This document shows positions 9,727-10,218 of a DNA stretch of 10,218 bases, in pieces. The notes under the pieces are model-generated. The model ran no database searches and was not told the DNA's origin. It was given only the letters and a program-made list of their open reading frames with translations. Location of the stretch: contig QGUX01000111.1 in the NCBI GenBank assembly GCA_003242275.1, positions 1 to 10,218 on the forward strand, given 5' to 3'. Within the stretch, counting starts at the first letter, position 1. Every line of letters starts with the position of its first letter. This DNA comes from Pseudomonadota bacterium. Its GTDB lineage: Bacteria > Pseudomonadota > Gammaproteobacteria > Steroidobacterales > Steroidobacteraceae. The translations under genes and the position numbers were made by a program.

Positions 9727-10218
9727 TGCCCGCCGCAACCGCATTGCCGCTGGCCGCGCGCTACCGGGTCGTGCACGAGACCGTCTACCACTATTCCTCG
9801 CAGGTCACAACAGCCGGCAGATCGCGCACCTCTCGCCGCGCGACACGCCCTGGCAGCGCGTGCTGTGGCACAACCTCGACATCGAGCCCCGCTGCAGCGA
9901 ACGCGGCACCGGCACCGACTACTTCGGCAACGGCTACGAGCGCTTCTTCGTGGACGAGCCGCACCAGGTCCTCTCGGTGCGCGCTTCCTCGGAGGTGATC
10001 GTGTCGCGCCGCATGACCGGCCCCGGGACGCCATCACCCGCCTGGGAGCAGGTGGCGCAGCCTGCCGGGTTCCGGCCGCAGGTCGTCGATCTCGACGTGG
10101 AGCAGTACCGCGTGGCTTCTCCCGCCGCGCCGATGTTCGCGGCGGCGCGCGACTACGCCGCGCCCAGCTTTCCGGCGGGGCGGCCGTGGCTGGAGGCCGT
10201 GTTCGACCTGACCCGGCG
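9726..10218 (+). CDS. Transglutaminase-like protein, N-terminal part; frameshifted and cut by window edge
   Basis: The ATG at 9726 overlaps the previous stop (TGATG). The first 27 residues (AARYRVVHETVYHYSSQV) are the usual start of bacterial transglutaminase N-terminal domains. At about 9807-9809 the frame is lost: as read, translation ends at a TGA at 9996-9998 after 90 residues. Reading from 9809 in the second frame restores family sequence to the window end without a stop: NSRQIAHLSPRDTPWQRV, then DYFGNGYERFFVDEP, SSEVIVSRRM, and AAPSFPAGRPWLEAVFDLTR. A single missing base in the Thr codon after GTC (9804-9806) explains this exactly. It is a sequencing error or a true mutation. The Cys-His-Asp core lies beyond 10218, so activity cannot be judged. 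Such proteins accompany ATP-grasp/alpha-E operons and may cleave or cross-link the ligase product. Confidence 0.85.
9804..9814 (+). other. Apparent one-base deletion (frameshift) in the transglutaminase-like gene
   Basis: The bases GTCACAACAGC encode Val-Thr-Thr-Ala in the starting frame but fit Val-Thr-Asn-Ser if one base is missing after GTCAC (9804-9808). The restored segment VTNSRQIAHLSPR has the spacing I expect between YSSQV and AHLSPR in this family. No homopolymer longer than two bases is present at the site, which makes a simple homopolymer miscall less obvious. Confidence 0.75.

Noticed and set aside
7000..9744. 914-codon open frame on the minus strand antisense to the ATP-grasp/alpha-E genes
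   Set aside because: Arg/Gln/His/Ala-rich with no family motif. It is explained by the third-position G/C bias of the plus-strand genes, which carry clear conserved domains.
9800..9815. Programmed ribosomal frameshifting in the transglutaminase-like gene
   Set aside because: No slippery heptamer, no internal Shine-Dalgarno and no evident downstream structure at the site; a one-base deletion or sequence error is simpler.
8325..9998. 557-codon plus-strand frame inside the fusion gene
   Set aside because: It is the +1 shadow of the fusion gene; only its tail from 9726 to about 9808 is real, as the start of the transglutaminase-like gene.

Overview
The window comes from a bacterium of very high G+C, roughly two thirds G+C judged by eye. 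Third codon positions are almost all G or C, and long spurious open frames run antisense to every real gene. The gene content (an AraC-type pobR diverging from pobA, NTF2-like lipoproteins, and a circularly permuted ATP-grasp/alpha-E operon) points to a proteobacterium, probably gamma or beta. I cannot place it more precisely. Positions 1-60 are unusually rich in G homopolymers and resemble a contig edge.

Left part (1-2271), minus strand. In transcription order this holds pobA (4-hydroxybenzoate 3-monooxygenase, 2271-1075), a SnoaL/NTF2-like lipoprotein (1022-291), and the 5' end of a secreted protein (168-1, cut by the edge). They lie in one direction with moderate gaps and may be a catabolic unit. 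A GC-rich hairpin sits just after the lipoprotein stop.

Middle (2272-4743), plus strand. A 126-bp divergent control region separates pobA from pobR, an AraC-family activator. PobA makes protocatechuate from 4-hydroxybenzoate, and PobR is the expected 4-hydroxybenzoate-responsive activator. Next come a secreted protein that looks like two tandem NTF2-like domains (3409-4401) and a 70-residue Ala/Glu-rich lipoprotein (4531-4743).

Right part (4851-10218), plus strand. This is a tightly coupled operon with three consecutive TGATG stop/start overlaps: a circularly permuted ATP-grasp ligase, a stand-alone alpha-E protein, a fusion of a second ATP-grasp with a second alpha-E, and the start of a transglutaminase-like protein. 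The cluster matches the poorly characterised systems predicted from comparative genomics to make or modify peptides. Here the ATP-grasp half of the fusion has lost the acidic/Asn metal-binding pair and the Gly-rich loop that the first copy keeps. This suggests an active enzyme paired with a catalytically dead or repurposed partner. The transglutaminase-like gene carries an apparent one-base deletion near 9808, so it is either broken or contains a sequencing error. Its catalytic core lies beyond the window.
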